Shown here one piece after another: positions 8,391-17,083 of a stretch of 64,000 bases of DNA; within the stretch, counting starts at the first letter, position 1; each line of letters starts with the position of its first letter. The position numbers and the translations under genes were made by a program. The notes below the pieces were generated by a model. The model did not search any database and was not told the origin of the DNA. It saw only the letters and a program-made list of their open reading frames with translations. The stretch is from Thermocaproicibacter sp036260805. GTDB taxonomy: Bacteria; Bacillota; Clostridia; Oscillospirales; Acutalibacteraceae. Where the stretch lies: NCBI GenBank assembly GCA_036260805.1, contig DATALZ010000016.1:56894-120893 (forward strand). Reading direction: 5' to 3'.

Positions 8391-9155
8391 CTACAGGATT
8401 TCAACTCCACCAAAAACAGAAGTATAGCGTATAGTTAGAAGCGGCAAAGACGGATCGTTTGGCCGCATAACCCTGCATCTGCAGCCGCCGAATATTGGTA
8501 CGCCCTTTACCTGCAGGCGGCAGTCTTCCGGAACGAAAATAGTAACGTTTCCAAAGATCGCAACAGCATCCACAACAGCTCCGTTTACAGGAACGCAGCC
8601 GCGTAGATTATACATTACATTTCCAAATACAGCAGTAAGAGCTGCGCTCAGAAACGAGCGCGAATCATTTGCGATTCTGAGATTTGAAAAGACAGAAGTA
8701 TGACTTATAGTTTCATTCGTTTCTCTGTTAACCCAGCCATCATTATTAAAAGGCGGGGTATTCTGACCAGGATTGCTGTATTGTGCGTTTCCGGGACTAT
8801 TTGTAAAGACCGAAGGATCACCGGAATTATAATTTCGGAATTTTCTGCGGGTACCGCCGAACAGCAGTTCCAAACCGATCAGTAAAAACACGCCTACCCA
8901 AATTAAGCTGCCGCCAAGCCCTTCTGGGAGCCAGCCTCGCGAAAGAGCTAGCAGCCAAGCACCAACTAAAACAAGCGCAGTGTTCCAAATTTCAATACCA
9001 TAGTCCAACATACCGGCAATACCGGGAACAATCAGAAATAATGTCCACCATCCGGTAAAATCAATATTCCACAGGTTGGTTGAGTTTCCAAAAATCACTA
9101 CCGCCGCACAAAGAAATATGACGCCCATAAGGATTCTTGTTGAATTTCTTTTCAT
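8391..9155 (-). CDS. LiaF-like membrane protein (LiaI-LiaF-like TM region plus LiaF C-terminal domain)
   Basis: A 254-residue protein. Four hydrophobic helices in the first 100 residues (WWTLFLIVPGIAGML and neighbours) match the LiaI/LiaF-like TM region. They are followed by a Gly/Asn/Pro-rich linker (105-145) and a beta-strand repeat domain in which 'VFGNV', 'IFGNV', 'IFGGC' and 'VFGGV' recur, the signature of the LiaF C-terminal domain. In Bacillus LiaF restrains the LiaRS envelope-stress system; no liaRS genes lie here, so the role is unproven. The promoter region holds structured element A, which would form most of the 5' leader. Confidence 0.75.
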   Translation of the reverse strand: MKRNSTRILMGVIFLCAAVVIFGNSTNLWNIDFTGWWTLFLIVPGIAGMLDYGIEIWNTALVLVGAWLLALSRGWLPEGLGGSLIWVGVFLLIGLELLFGGTRRKFRNYNSGDPSVFTNSPGNAQYSNPGQNTPPFNNDGWVNRETNETISHTSVFSNLRIANDSRSFLSAALTAVFGNVMYNLRGCVPVNGAVVDAVAIFGNVTIFVPEDCRLQVKGVPIFGGCRCRVMRPNDPSLPLLTIRYTSVFGGVEIL

Positions 9156-9173
9156 AAAATACAGCCTTTCCGC

Positions 9174-9245
9174 AGCAATACTCTAAAGGTGCTAAAATGA
9201 ACCTCGCCACGGCAAACGACGGAGTATTGCACCTCAGTTCATAAT
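9174..9245 (-). repeat. Structured intergenic element, copy A
   Basis: About 70 nt starting GCAATACTC (9174-9182) and ending GAGTATTGCACC...GTTCATAATA. Two helices are possible and compete for the same 3' bases: GCAATACTC with GAGTATTGC (9 bp) or AGGTGC with GCACCT (6 bp). By eye it is clearly similar, base for base, to copy B at 19291 and more weakly to copy C at 43845. On the minus strand a TATAAT lies just upstream (9251-9256, poor -35), so the element would be the start of the liaF-like transcript. Confidence 0.55.
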
Positions 9246-9307
9246 ATATGATTATATTGTGTAATTCTTTACACAAACCCAAAGGAAAACAGCTGGCAGA
9301 ACACAGC

Positions 9308-9335
9308 AAAAAGGGAATGTCACTGCATTCCCTTT
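9308..9335 (-). terminator. Terminator of ftsH
   Basis: AAGGGAATG and CATTCCCTT pair with a short loop, followed on the minus strand by TTTTTGC, immediately after the ftsH stop. Confidence 0.88.
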
Positions 9336-9342
9336 TGAAATA

Positions 9343-11262
9343 TTATTCAGTCGGTTCCTGATTCATTTGCTGTTCCGCATAGCTCCCAGGCGATGTTTCG
9401 GGAAAATCAGTTGATTGCGGTTTGCTGCTTTCATCCATCAGCTTTGCGAATTCTTCGCCGCCCATTTTCTCGTTCTCAAACAAAGCTTTTGCAACCAGAT
9501 GAAGCTGGTCAATATGCTCTTTTAGGATGCTCTCTGTCTTTTGGTACGCCTCAAGCATCATCCGCTTAATTTCGCGGTCAATTGCACATGACGTCGCTTC
9601 TGAATAATCGCGGATATGACCCATATCGCGGCCAAGGAACGGCTCGCTATCATCGCGGCCGTAAGTGATTGGCCCAAGTTCTTCGGACATACCGTACTTT
9701 GCAATCATACTGTGAGCAAGTTTGGTCGCACGCTCAATGTCGTTGGACGCTCCGGTTGAAATATCATCCAGAGTAAGCGACTCAGATACACGGCCGCCAA
9801 GCATAACAACAAGGTCTTCTTCCATTTCTTTGCGCGTATGATAGGAGCGGTCTTCTGTTGGAATCTGCATGGTATAACCGCCTGCCATGCCGCGCGGTAT
9901 AATGGAAATCTGATGGACAGGATCCTGCGTTGGGCAGTAATAAGTAGCTACTGCATGCCCCGCTTCATGGTATGCCGTCAGTTTCTTTTCTTTCTCTGTC
10001 ATGACATGGCTCTTTTTCTCGGTTCCAACAACAACTTTTATTGTGGCTTCCTCAATTTCAGCCATGGTAATTGCTTTCAGGCTTTTTCTGGCGGCCAGCA
10101 GCGCAGATTCATTTAAAAGATTCTCCAGATCAGCACCGGTAAATCCTGCAGTTGACTTGGCAATTGTCTTCAGGTCGACATCCGGCCCAATCGGCTTATT
10201 GCGCGCATGAACCTTCAGGATTTCTTCACGGCCCTTGATATCCGGGTAGCCAACCATAACCTGACGGTCAAAACGGCCAGGTCGCATCAATGCAGGGTCA
10301 AGAATATCCGGGCGGTTTGTAGCGGCGATCATAATTACGCCTTCATTCGCACCGAAACCGTCCATTTCAACAAGCAGCTGGTTCAGCGTCTGCTCACGTT
10401 CATCGTGTCCGCCGCCTAAACCGGCGCCGCGCTGACGACCCACCGCATCAATTTCATCAATAAAAATGATGCATGGAGAATTCTTTTTCGCCTGCTCAAA
10501 CAAATCACGCACACGGGATGCACCAACACCGACAAACATTTCTACAAAGTCGGAGCCGGAAATTGAAAAGAACGGCACTCCCGCTTCGCCGGCAACTGCA
10601 CGGGCAAGCAGAGTTTTACCGGTACCCGGAGGGCCTACAAGCAAAACGCCCTTTGGAATACGGGCACCCAGTTCATTATATTTGCGGGGATTTTTGAGAA
10701 ATTCTACGATTTCGCGCAGTTCTTCCTTTTCTTCATCTGCGCCGGCTACGTCTGCAAATGTAGTTTTGCGCTTTTCATCTGCCATTTGCTTGATTTTAGC
10801 CTTGCCGAAATTCATCTGCTTGCCGGCATCGCCCATACTTGTGTTGAGGCGCTTCATCATAATCCACCAGAAAACGCCAACAACAACAAGCAGCAGCAAG
10901 GTAGGCATTAAACTTGAAAGCCAAGAAGTCTCCGCCGGCTTGTTTAAGTTGAAATCCATTCTGGCATTCGGGTGAGCTTTGTTATAATCTTCAACATATG
11001 GCTTAATCTGTTCAAGCAGCAGTCCGGCATTCGGAGCAACGTAATTAATCGTCTTTCCGCCGGTGAGCGTAATGCTCATATCTCCGCTGCCCAGATCCAG
11101 AGTATATTTCGTAACCTTCTGGTCTTCAAAATAGTAAATTATTTCAGAATACTTATGCTGCTCTTCCGATGGACGCGTAAAGACCATTACAAGCAGAATC
11201 ATAATCAGCACGGGTATTCCGATAAACAGCCCTATATTTTTCAGTGCCTTTTTATTGTCCAA
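9343..11262 (-). CDS. ftsH: ATP-dependent zinc metalloprotease FtsH
   Basis: A membrane-anchored hexameric AAA+ protease that degrades misfolded membrane proteins and selected regulators. The 639 residues show two transmembrane helices (about 8-28 and 114-136) around an extracytoplasmic domain. The AAA domain has Walker A GPPGTGKT (210-217), Walker B IIFIDEID (265-272) and the SRH arginines in RPGRFDRQ. The zinc-binding HEAGH is at 432-436. The start is TTG with AAGGAG ten bases upstream. It follows hpt by about 40 bp in the conserved Firmicute order tilS-hpt-ftsH and ends at a terminator. Confidence 0.97.
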   Translation of the reverse strand: MDNKKALKNIGLFIGIPVLIMILLVMVFTRPSEEQHKYSEIIYYFEDQKVTKYTLDLGSGDMSITLTGGKTINYVAPNAGLLLEQIKPYVEDYNKAHPNARMDFNLNKPAETSWLSSLMPTLLLLVVVGVFWWIMMKRLNTSMGDAGKQMNFGKAKIKQMADEKRKTTFADVAGADEEKEELREIVEFLKNPRKYNELGARIPKGVLLVGPPGTGKTLLARAVAGEAGVPFFSISGSDFVEMFVGVGASRVRDLFEQAKKNSPCIIFIDEIDAVGRQRGAGLGGGHDEREQTLNQLLVEMDGFGANEGVIMIAATNRPDILDPALMRPGRFDRQVMVGYPDIKGREEILKVHARNKPIGPDVDLKTIAKSTAGFTGADLENLLNESALLAARKSLKAITMAEIEEATIKVVVGTEKKSHVMTEKEKKLTAYHEAGHAVATYYCPTQDPVHQISIIPRGMAGGYTMQIPTEDRSYHTRKEMEEDLVVMLGGRVSESLTLDDISTGASNDIERATKLAHSMIAKYGMSEELGPITYGRDDSEPFLGRDMGHIRDYSEATSCAIDREIKRMMLEAYQKTESILKEHIDQLHLVAKALFENEKMGGEEFAKLMDESSKPQSTDFPETSPGSYAEQQMNQEPTE

Positions 11263-11303
11263 AAACGATTCACTCCTTATTGACGCCGGTTTTAACCCAC
11301 AGG

Positions 11304-11852
11304 TCAGCCACCGTAAACCTCCGGCTTTAAAATTCCGACAAATGGGAGATTTCTGTATTTTTCGGCATAATCGAGACCGTAGCCTACAATAAACTCATCC
11401 GGAACAACCGTACCTACATAATCTGCGCTGATGTTCACGGTGCGGCGGTCCGGCTTGTCAAACAAAGTGCAAAGATGGATGCTTTTGGGGCCGCGGGCCT
11501 GAAGAATCTCTACAATATAGCTTAATGTAAGGCCGCTGTCGAGAATATCTTCAACAATCAGAACATCCCAGCCTTTTAAATCAATATCAAGATCCTTAAT
11601 AATTTTAACTACGCCGGAAGTCTTGACCCCGGAACCGTAGCTGGAAACTGCCATGAAATCTATGCTGCAGGGTATGGTTATAGAACGCATCAGGTCGGCC
11701 ATAAAGACTACAGAGCCTTTCAGGATGCTGACCATCAGCAGGTTTTTCCCCTCATAATCTTTACTGATACGCGCACCGATGCTATGAACAATTTCATTGA
11801 GTTTTTCCTTGCTGTAAAGTACTTCCTTAATGTCGTCTTCCATGCTATGCAC
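11304..11852 (-). CDS. hpt: Hypoxanthine phosphoribosyltransferase
   Basis: A purine salvage enzyme joining hypoxanthine or guanine to PRPP to give IMP or GMP. The 182 residues carry the PRPP-binding loop VLIVEDILDSGLTL (97-110, with E101 and D102) and the early LKGS loop (44-47). The C-terminal FIVGYGLDYAEKYRNLP motif is diagnostic of HPRT. The GTG at 11852 has AAGGAG about 12 bases upstream and lies three bases after the tilS stop. An in-frame ATG at 11843 is the alternative. It is part of the tilS-hpt-ftsH block. Confidence 0.95.
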   Translation of the reverse strand: MHSMEDDIKEVLYSKEKLNEIVHSIGARISKDYEGKNLLMVSILKGSVVFMADLMRSITIPCSIDFMAVSSYGSGVKTSGVVKIIKDLDIDLKGWDVLIVEDILDSGLTLSYIVEILQARGPKSIHLCTLFDKPDRRTVNISADYVGTVVPDEFIVGYGLDYAEKYRNLPFVGILKPEVYGG

Positions 11853-11855
11853 TGT

Positions 11856-13229
11856 CTACCTGCACTCCTTAATTACAATTTCTGCAATGTTTTTTGTATT
11901 TTCTGAGACGCTGGCTTCCTGCGAAACTCCGAAGCCCTCAACCCAGAGTATTTTTCCCCCATACTCCAGCACAGCTCTTTTGCCACGCTCTTCTGTGGGA
12001 ATTTTAGCTTCATTGAAAAGTTTTTTCAATGTTTTTGTTACACCTCGTCCCGCAGGCTCATAGGAATCCCCCGGGTTTCGGCTTCTTACAAAACCGCTAA
12101 TACTAAGTATTGTATCATAGTTAATAAGATTATTAAATAATAAATTATTAATTTTTTCCGGATTTTTAAAGATCACAGGCTTGACAAATAACATCCTGCC
12201 ATCCGGCAACGATGTTCCGTGCGTGGAAAACGGTACGCTCCACTCCTTTTGAATCAATTCATGCTGCTTTTCAATAAAAAGAGTATTGCCGGATATTTTG
12301 CATTGTATTCCACCTGCAACCGTAACGGATCCTGTTCCCAAAGAGATTATCTTTTCTATAGCCTCAATATGCGCAAATTCCAGTCTTGTATTGGATACCC
12401 TTTCGAGTGCGGCAGGGATCATCCTCAAAAGCACAGCGCGCGGTACTTCTTTCAATATGTCAAGATTATATCTGCCGCCAGAAAGGATAGCTTCCTGTAA
12501 TTTCTCATCTGCAAGGTGTTCAAAGTATGTCTCGTCACAACGCATAATTTGTGTTGTGCGCAAAATCGTTTTTTCAAAAGCCGGGTTGATCTGTTTCAGA
12601 ACAGGAACCGCTTCCAGCCTGATCTTATTTCTGGCAACGTCGGCATTCAGATTCGTACTGTCCGTAACAAACTTAAGGCCGTAACCGTAACAATATTGTT
12701 CTGTTTCCGACCGGGTTATCTCAATGAAAGGGCGTACAATATTGCCCCGAACCGGTGGAATTCCGCACAGGCCTTTTGTTCCTGCTCCCTTGGCAAGGTT
12801 CATCAAAACTGTTTCCGCGGAATCGGAAAGCGTATGAGCAGTCGCTATTTTTCCGTCTTTTCCACATAACCTGCGAAAAAAAGAATAGCGGACTTCACGC
12901 CCGCATTCTTCAAGACCCAGCGACTGTTTTTGTGCAATAGCGCGAACATCCGTATGAAGCACTTCAAGCTTCAATCCGTTTTTCTCGCAAAAATCCCGGA
13001 CAAACTTTTCATCGGAATCAGCTTCTTCTCCGCGAAGACCGTGATTCACATGGGCAGCCGTCAGCAGCAGCCCGTATTTTTCAGCATGCCAAAGCAGGAA
13101 ATGTGTCAGAGCAATGGAATCTGCGCCGCCGGAAAGGCCGATTATAATATGGCTGCCCTGAGGAAGCATACTCCACTGGGCAACCGTATTTTCAATTTTC
13201 CTTTCGATTTCAGCAAGTTCATCACTCAC
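11856..13229 (-). CDS. tilS: tRNA(Ile)-lysidine synthase
   Basis: Modifies C34 of the CAU-anticodon tRNA(Ile) to lysidine, allowing AUA decoding. It is an N-type ATP pyrophosphatase: the PP-loop is SGGADS (33-38), with the conserved HVNHGLRGEEADSDE segment after it. The substrate-binding and C-terminal TilS domains fill out 457 residues. The start is GTG, overlapping the end of dnaB by eight bases, with GGAGG nine bases upstream inside dnaB, so translation is probably coupled. Confidence 0.95.
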   Translation of the reverse strand: MSDELAEIERKIENTVAQWSMLPQGSHIIIGLSGGADSIALTHFLLWHAEKYGLLLTAAHVNHGLRGEEADSDEKFVRDFCEKNGLKLEVLHTDVRAIAQKQSLGLEECGREVRYSFFRRLCGKDGKIATAHTLSDSAETVLMNLAKGAGTKGLCGIPPVRGNIVRPFIEITRSETEQYCYGYGLKFVTDSTNLNADVARNKIRLEAVPVLKQINPAFEKTILRTTQIMRCDETYFEHLADEKLQEAILSGGRYNLDILKEVPRAVLLRMIPAALERVSNTRLEFAHIEAIEKIISLGTGSVTVAGGIQCKISGNTLFIEKQHELIQKEWSVPFSTHGTSLPDGRMLFVKPVIFKNPEKINNLLFNNLINYDTILSISGFVRSRNPGDSYEPAGRGVTKTLKKLFNEAKIPTEERGKRAVLEYGGKILWVEGFGVSQEASVSENTKNIAEIVIKECR

Positions 13230-14586
13230 TGCGGATTACCTCCTGCGCCGTAAAGCGCATATACTCACCCTGCCAGTGCAGAGGAACCGTCTTGGTTTCA
13301 CCATGACGGTTTTTGGCGATGATGCATTCGCTCTGGTTTTTATCGCCGTCCTCATTTGGCGTCTCGGAATCCTGATAGTAATCGTCACGGTAAAGGAAAA
13401 GCACGATATCTGCATCCTGTTCAATAGAACCGGAATCTCTCAAATCCGAAAGAACCGGACGGTGGTTGGTACGCTTCTCACTGTCACGTGCTAACTGAGA
13501 CAAGGTCATAACCGGGATATTCAACTCTTTCGCCATAATTTTCAGGCTTCGCGTGATCTGCGAAATTTCCTGAACACGATTGTCAATCCGGGTTGAGGAA
13601 GTCATTAACTGCAGATAGTCGATAATGACAAGATCAACGTCTTTTAACCGCCTGAGCTTGGCCTTCATTTCCGGAACGGTAATCGCCGGGTTATCGTCAA
13701 AATACATCTGTGTCTTAGAAAGAATATCTCCGGCTTCAATTAAGCGGATCCATTCGTCTTCAGCCAGCCTCCCAGTGCGGAGTTTTGTGCCTTCCACCAT
13801 AGCTTCCGTGGAAAGCAAACGGGAAACAAGCTGTTCTTTGCTCATTTCCAGAGAGAAGAAAGCAACCCGTTTCTCTGCCTTTACCGCAGCATGGCGCGCA
13901 ATATTCAGAGCAAAACTCGTTTTGCCCATGCCAGGACGAGCGCCCAAAAGGATAAAGTCCGTCCGGTTAAGCCCTGTAATTGTATCGTCAAGTTCCTTGA
14001 TCCCCGTAGGAACGCCACGGTACATATCGGCGTCGGGAGAGTTGAGCCTGTCCAACCGATCAAATTCATCGACAATGATTTCGTCGATTTTCTGAAGGCC
14101 CTGCATATTTTTTCCGCGCCGGATATCAAAAATACGCTGCTCAGCGGAGTCAAGTAAAGTGGCTGCATCAGCTTCTCCTGCCGACGATTCCTCAATAATA
14201 TCTCTTGCAGTGGTAATTAACGTACGGATATCGTATTTATTTCGGACAATGAATGCATACGACTCCACATTTGATATAGAAGGAACCAGCTGTGCCAGCT
14301 GAAGAAGATAAGTTTTACCATCCGCTTCGTCGAAGCTGCCTGTCTCTTTCAGGAGTTCCAGAACGGTGACAAAGTCAATCGGCTTGCCTTCGGTGAACAT
14401 CTGAAGCATTACAGTAAAAATCTGATTGTTTGTGCTAAGGTAAAAATACTCTGGGCGCGGAAGAATTTCCGCGACACGATCCATACAGGAAGAATCCAAA
14501 AGTATCGCACCGAGTACCGATTGCTCCGCTTCCGGACTAAACGGGAGATTCAGCCCGTTGTATCCTGCTGTGACTGAATCTTCCAT
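13222..14586 (-). CDS. dnaB: Replicative DNA helicase DnaB
   Basis: A hexameric 5'-3' helicase that drives the replication fork and recruits primase. The N-terminal domain (PFSPEAEQSVLGAILLD) is followed by the RecA-like ATPase with Walker A GARPGMGKT (215-223) and the VIIDYLQLM Walker B. It is 454 residues from the ATG at 14586, which has AGGAGG eight bases upstream; a longer reading to 14610 lacks such a site. It follows rplI by about 30 bases, the usual rplI-dnaB order. Confidence 0.97.
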   Translation of the reverse strand: MEDSVTAGYNGLNLPFSPEAEQSVLGAILLDSSCMDRVAEILPRPEYFYLSTNNQIFTVMLQMFTEGKPIDFVTVLELLKETGSFDEADGKTYLLQLAQLVPSISNVESYAFIVRNKYDIRTLITTARDIIEESSAGEADAATLLDSAEQRIFDIRRGKNMQGLQKIDEIIVDEFDRLDRLNSPDADMYRGVPTGIKELDDTITGLNRTDFILLGARPGMGKTSFALNIARHAAVKAEKRVAFFSLEMSKEQLVSRLLSTEAMVEGTKLRTGRLAEDEWIRLIEAGDILSKTQMYFDDNPAITVPEMKAKLRRLKDVDLVIIDYLQLMTSSTRIDNRVQEISQITRSLKIMAKELNIPVMTLSQLARDSEKRTNHRPVLSDLRDSGSIEQDADIVLFLYRDDYYQDSETPNEDGDKNQSECIIAKNRHGETKTVPLHWQGEYMRFTAQEVIRSE

Positions 14587-14616
14587 ATCGTTTTCCTCCT
14601 GAAACACCAAAATTCG

Positions 14617-15063
14617 TTATTCTTCGCCGACCTGAACATACAGTTTTGCGGAAACACCGTTATAAAGCTTTAATTCGCACTCAAAGGTGCCGTAAGCCTT
14701 GATTTCACTGTTTAGAACAATCTTGCGCTTATCAATATCAACGTGAAAAGTACGTTTGAGTTCATCTGAGATTTCCTTGGAAGTAATGGATCCGAAAAGT
14801 TTGCCGCCCTGACCGGATTTTGCGGTAAGCTTTAAAGTCTTTCCGCCTATCTCGTTCGCAGTCTTGCGGGCCTCTTCGGTTTCCTGTTTAATATGATACT
14901 CTCTGGCTTCTTCGGCGCCCTTCAGTTCATTCATAACCTGGGCATTGGCTTCTTTGGCCAGGTTGCGGGGGAACAGGAAATTCCTTGCATAGCCATCGCT
15001 GACCTGAACCAGCTCGCCCTTTTTGCCGGTTCCCTTAACATCCTGAAGCAGTACTACTTTCAT
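14617..15063 (-). CDS. rplI: 50S ribosomal protein L9
   Basis: Binds 23S rRNA at the base of the L1 stalk. At 148 residues it has the normal length: the N-terminal rRNA-binding domain with KVVLLQDVKGTGKKGE and the DGYARNFLFP signature, a long connecting helix, and a C-terminal domain. GGAGG lies seven bases before the ATG. It sits between the gdpP homologue and dnaB, a conserved Firmicute order. Confidence 0.97.
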   Translation of the reverse strand: MKVVLLQDVKGTGKKGELVQVSDGYARNFLFPRNLAKEANAQVMNELKGAEEAREYHIKQETEEARKTANEIGGKTLKLTAKSGQGGKLFGSITSKEISDELKRTFHVDIDKRKIVLNSEIKAYGTFECELKLYNGVSAKLYVQVGEE

Positions 15064-15087
15064 TGCAAACCTCCATGTTTCCGTCCT

Positions 15088-17052
15088 TTAGGACTGATGC
15101 ACTTTTTCTGTTGCTTTTTGAATTGCTGAAATCAGCTTATCTGTTGCTTCCTGTACTGTAACATCGCTGATCTGCGCGCCGGCCATTGTGAGATGTCCGC
15201 CGCCGCCAAGCTCTTCCATAACGAGCTGAACGTTGACTTCGCCCAACGACCTTGCGGAGATATTGATAACGCCGCCGGCCGGGAAAATAACGAAAGAAGC
15301 GTCAACGCCCTGAATGGAGAGCAGTTCATCCGCAGCCTGAGCCGCCGAAATACGGATATCCGGGAATTCAGTTTCCGTAGAAGCAACGGCATAGCTTCCG
15401 TAAATCTGAGCATTGGAAACGATTTTATATTTTGCTTTATATGCGTTAATAGAGTCAGAAAACAGGCGCTTGACTTTAACGGTATCCGCATCTTTACGGC
15501 GCAAATATGCCGCCGCTTCAAATGTGCGGACACCGGTTTTCAGCACAAAGTTCTTTGTATCAAGCATTATGCCCGCCAAAAGCGCTTCCGCTTCTGGTTC
15601 CTCAAGCATTTTATCGCCGATATACTGAACAAGCTCCGTTACCATTTCAGAAGCAGAACTTGCAAACGGCTCATGGTAAAATACTATTGCATTTTCAATA
15701 TGCCGTACCATCATTCGGTGATGATCTATGACAATGACGCGTGAAACAGCTTTCAGCAGATCGGGGCTTTCCACGAAATCCGGTGAATGCGTATCCACAA
15801 CAATCAGCGTTGTTTTCGGGGTAACCTTCATGAGCGCTTCCTGTGGTGTAATAAATATCTTTTCACCCGGATGGGCAGACTGCAGATTTGAAATGAGGGG
15901 CCCGGCAAGGCTCTGCGAGCGGTCAACCACAATATAAGCCGGATGATTCAGGCTTTTCGCCGCTGCATTCCAAATACCCGTTGCCGAACCGATACAGTCC
16001 AGGTCGGAGTACTTATGCCCCATAATGAAAACGCTGTCGCTTTCCTTAATATTATCGGAAATGGTTGCAGCGAAAACGCGTGTACGAACCTTGTCGCGCC
16101 TTTCAACGCCTTTTGAAAGGCCGCCGAAAAACTCGTATGTATCGTTTTCCTGCTTTACCGCGACTTGATCACCGCCTCGGCCAAGAGCCATATCCAGAGC
16201 ATTTCGCGCCCATATTTCAGCTTCTTTCGGCGATTTGGCACCGCGGGATATTCCGATGGAAACTGTAGCGGTAAGGCGCTCTGCAGCATGAATCGAACGA
16301 ATGGAATCCAGAACGGGGAACCGCTTTTCCATCTCCTGACGCACATGGCGTTCATCTGTAAAAATAATAAACCGCCCGCTACTCATCTTTTTCAGGAAGC
16401 CGCCCATACTCTGCGCCCATTTAATGAGCGTCGCTTCCACTTCCGAGGCAATCCGCGAATCTTCACTGTTGTTAAAATATCTGGCGAGTTCCTCTCGGTT
16501 ATCGAAGTAAGCCAAAGCAATGGACGGGCGGGTCTCATTGTATTCCTGTTCTATATCCTTATAGTATGTGTTGTCCACAAAATACATCATGCTGCCAGAA
16601 GCCGTTTCTGTACCATACACGGTGTATCTGCGTTTCCCAACTGAAATGTCGGTTCCGTCAGCTTTGAGAATCTCCTGAACTGTTTTCGGATAAATAAACT
16701 TTTGAATGTTTTCCCCACGGCATTCCCGCTTTTCACAGACCGTGTTCCAGAAAGACTCGTTAATCCATACCATATCGCCCGCTTCCCCGACCACGACAAT
16801 CGGTAAAGCGAATTTTTGCATGAGGCGGTATTGCTCTCCGGAAAGTACGGTTTGGGCGCTCTTAACCGCATCTGACACATGGGCGTGGAAATGAGCTGTT
16901 GCCATTAACACCGCAGCGATTGATACCGCAGCTACGGATATTTCCACGTAAAATACGGTACTGTTCCAAAACCAGCTTACACCTGCCATTGCAAGCATAA
17001 CTGCCGATATTGTGAAAAACACGGGCGAAGACGCCCAAACTTTCCTTTTCAA
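15088..17052 (-). CDS. gdpP: GdpP-type cyclic di-AMP phosphodiesterase
   Basis: Degrades c-di-AMP, the messenger that controls potassium, osmotic balance and cell-wall tolerance. The 654 residues are arranged as in GdpP: two transmembrane helices (about 8-28 and 34-52), a small PAS-like domain (80-160), a degenerate GGDEF domain (about 175-300), and the DHH phosphodiesterase domain. The DHH domain has metal ligands H346, D350, D352 and D420 and the DHH triad 443-445. A DHHA1 domain ends in GGGGHLTMAGAQ. The start is TTG, eight bases after AAGGAG. It follows RNase J by 31 bp and precedes rplI. Confidence 0.93.
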   Translation of the reverse strand: MKRKVWASSPVFFTISAVMLAMAGVSWFWNSTVFYVEISVAAVSIAAVLMATAHFHAHVSDAVKSAQTVLSGEQYRLMQKFALPIVVVGEAGDMVWINESFWNTVCEKRECRGENIQKFIYPKTVQEILKADGTDISVGKRRYTVYGTETASGSMMYFVDNTYYKDIEQEYNETRPSIALAYFDNREELARYFNNSEDSRIASEVEATLIKWAQSMGGFLKKMSSGRFIIFTDERHVRQEMEKRFPVLDSIRSIHAAERLTATVSIGISRGAKSPKEAEIWARNALDMALGRGGDQVAVKQENDTYEFFGGLSKGVERRDKVRTRVFAATISDNIKESDSVFIMGHKYSDLDCIGSATGIWNAAAKSLNHPAYIVVDRSQSLAGPLISNLQSAHPGEKIFITPQEALMKVTPKTTLIVVDTHSPDFVESPDLLKAVSRVIVIDHHRMMVRHIENAIVFYHEPFASSASEMVTELVQYIGDKMLEEPEAEALLAGIMLDTKNFVLKTGVRTFEAAAYLRRKDADTVKVKRLFSDSINAYKAKYKIVSNAQIYGSYAVASTETEFPDIRISAAQAADELLSIQGVDASFVIFPAGGVINISARSLGEVNVQLVMEELGGGGHLTMAGAQISDVTVQEATDKLISAIQKATEKVHQS

Positions 17053-17083
17053 TCCAATTACTCCTTAAGCCGCAAAAGAGACA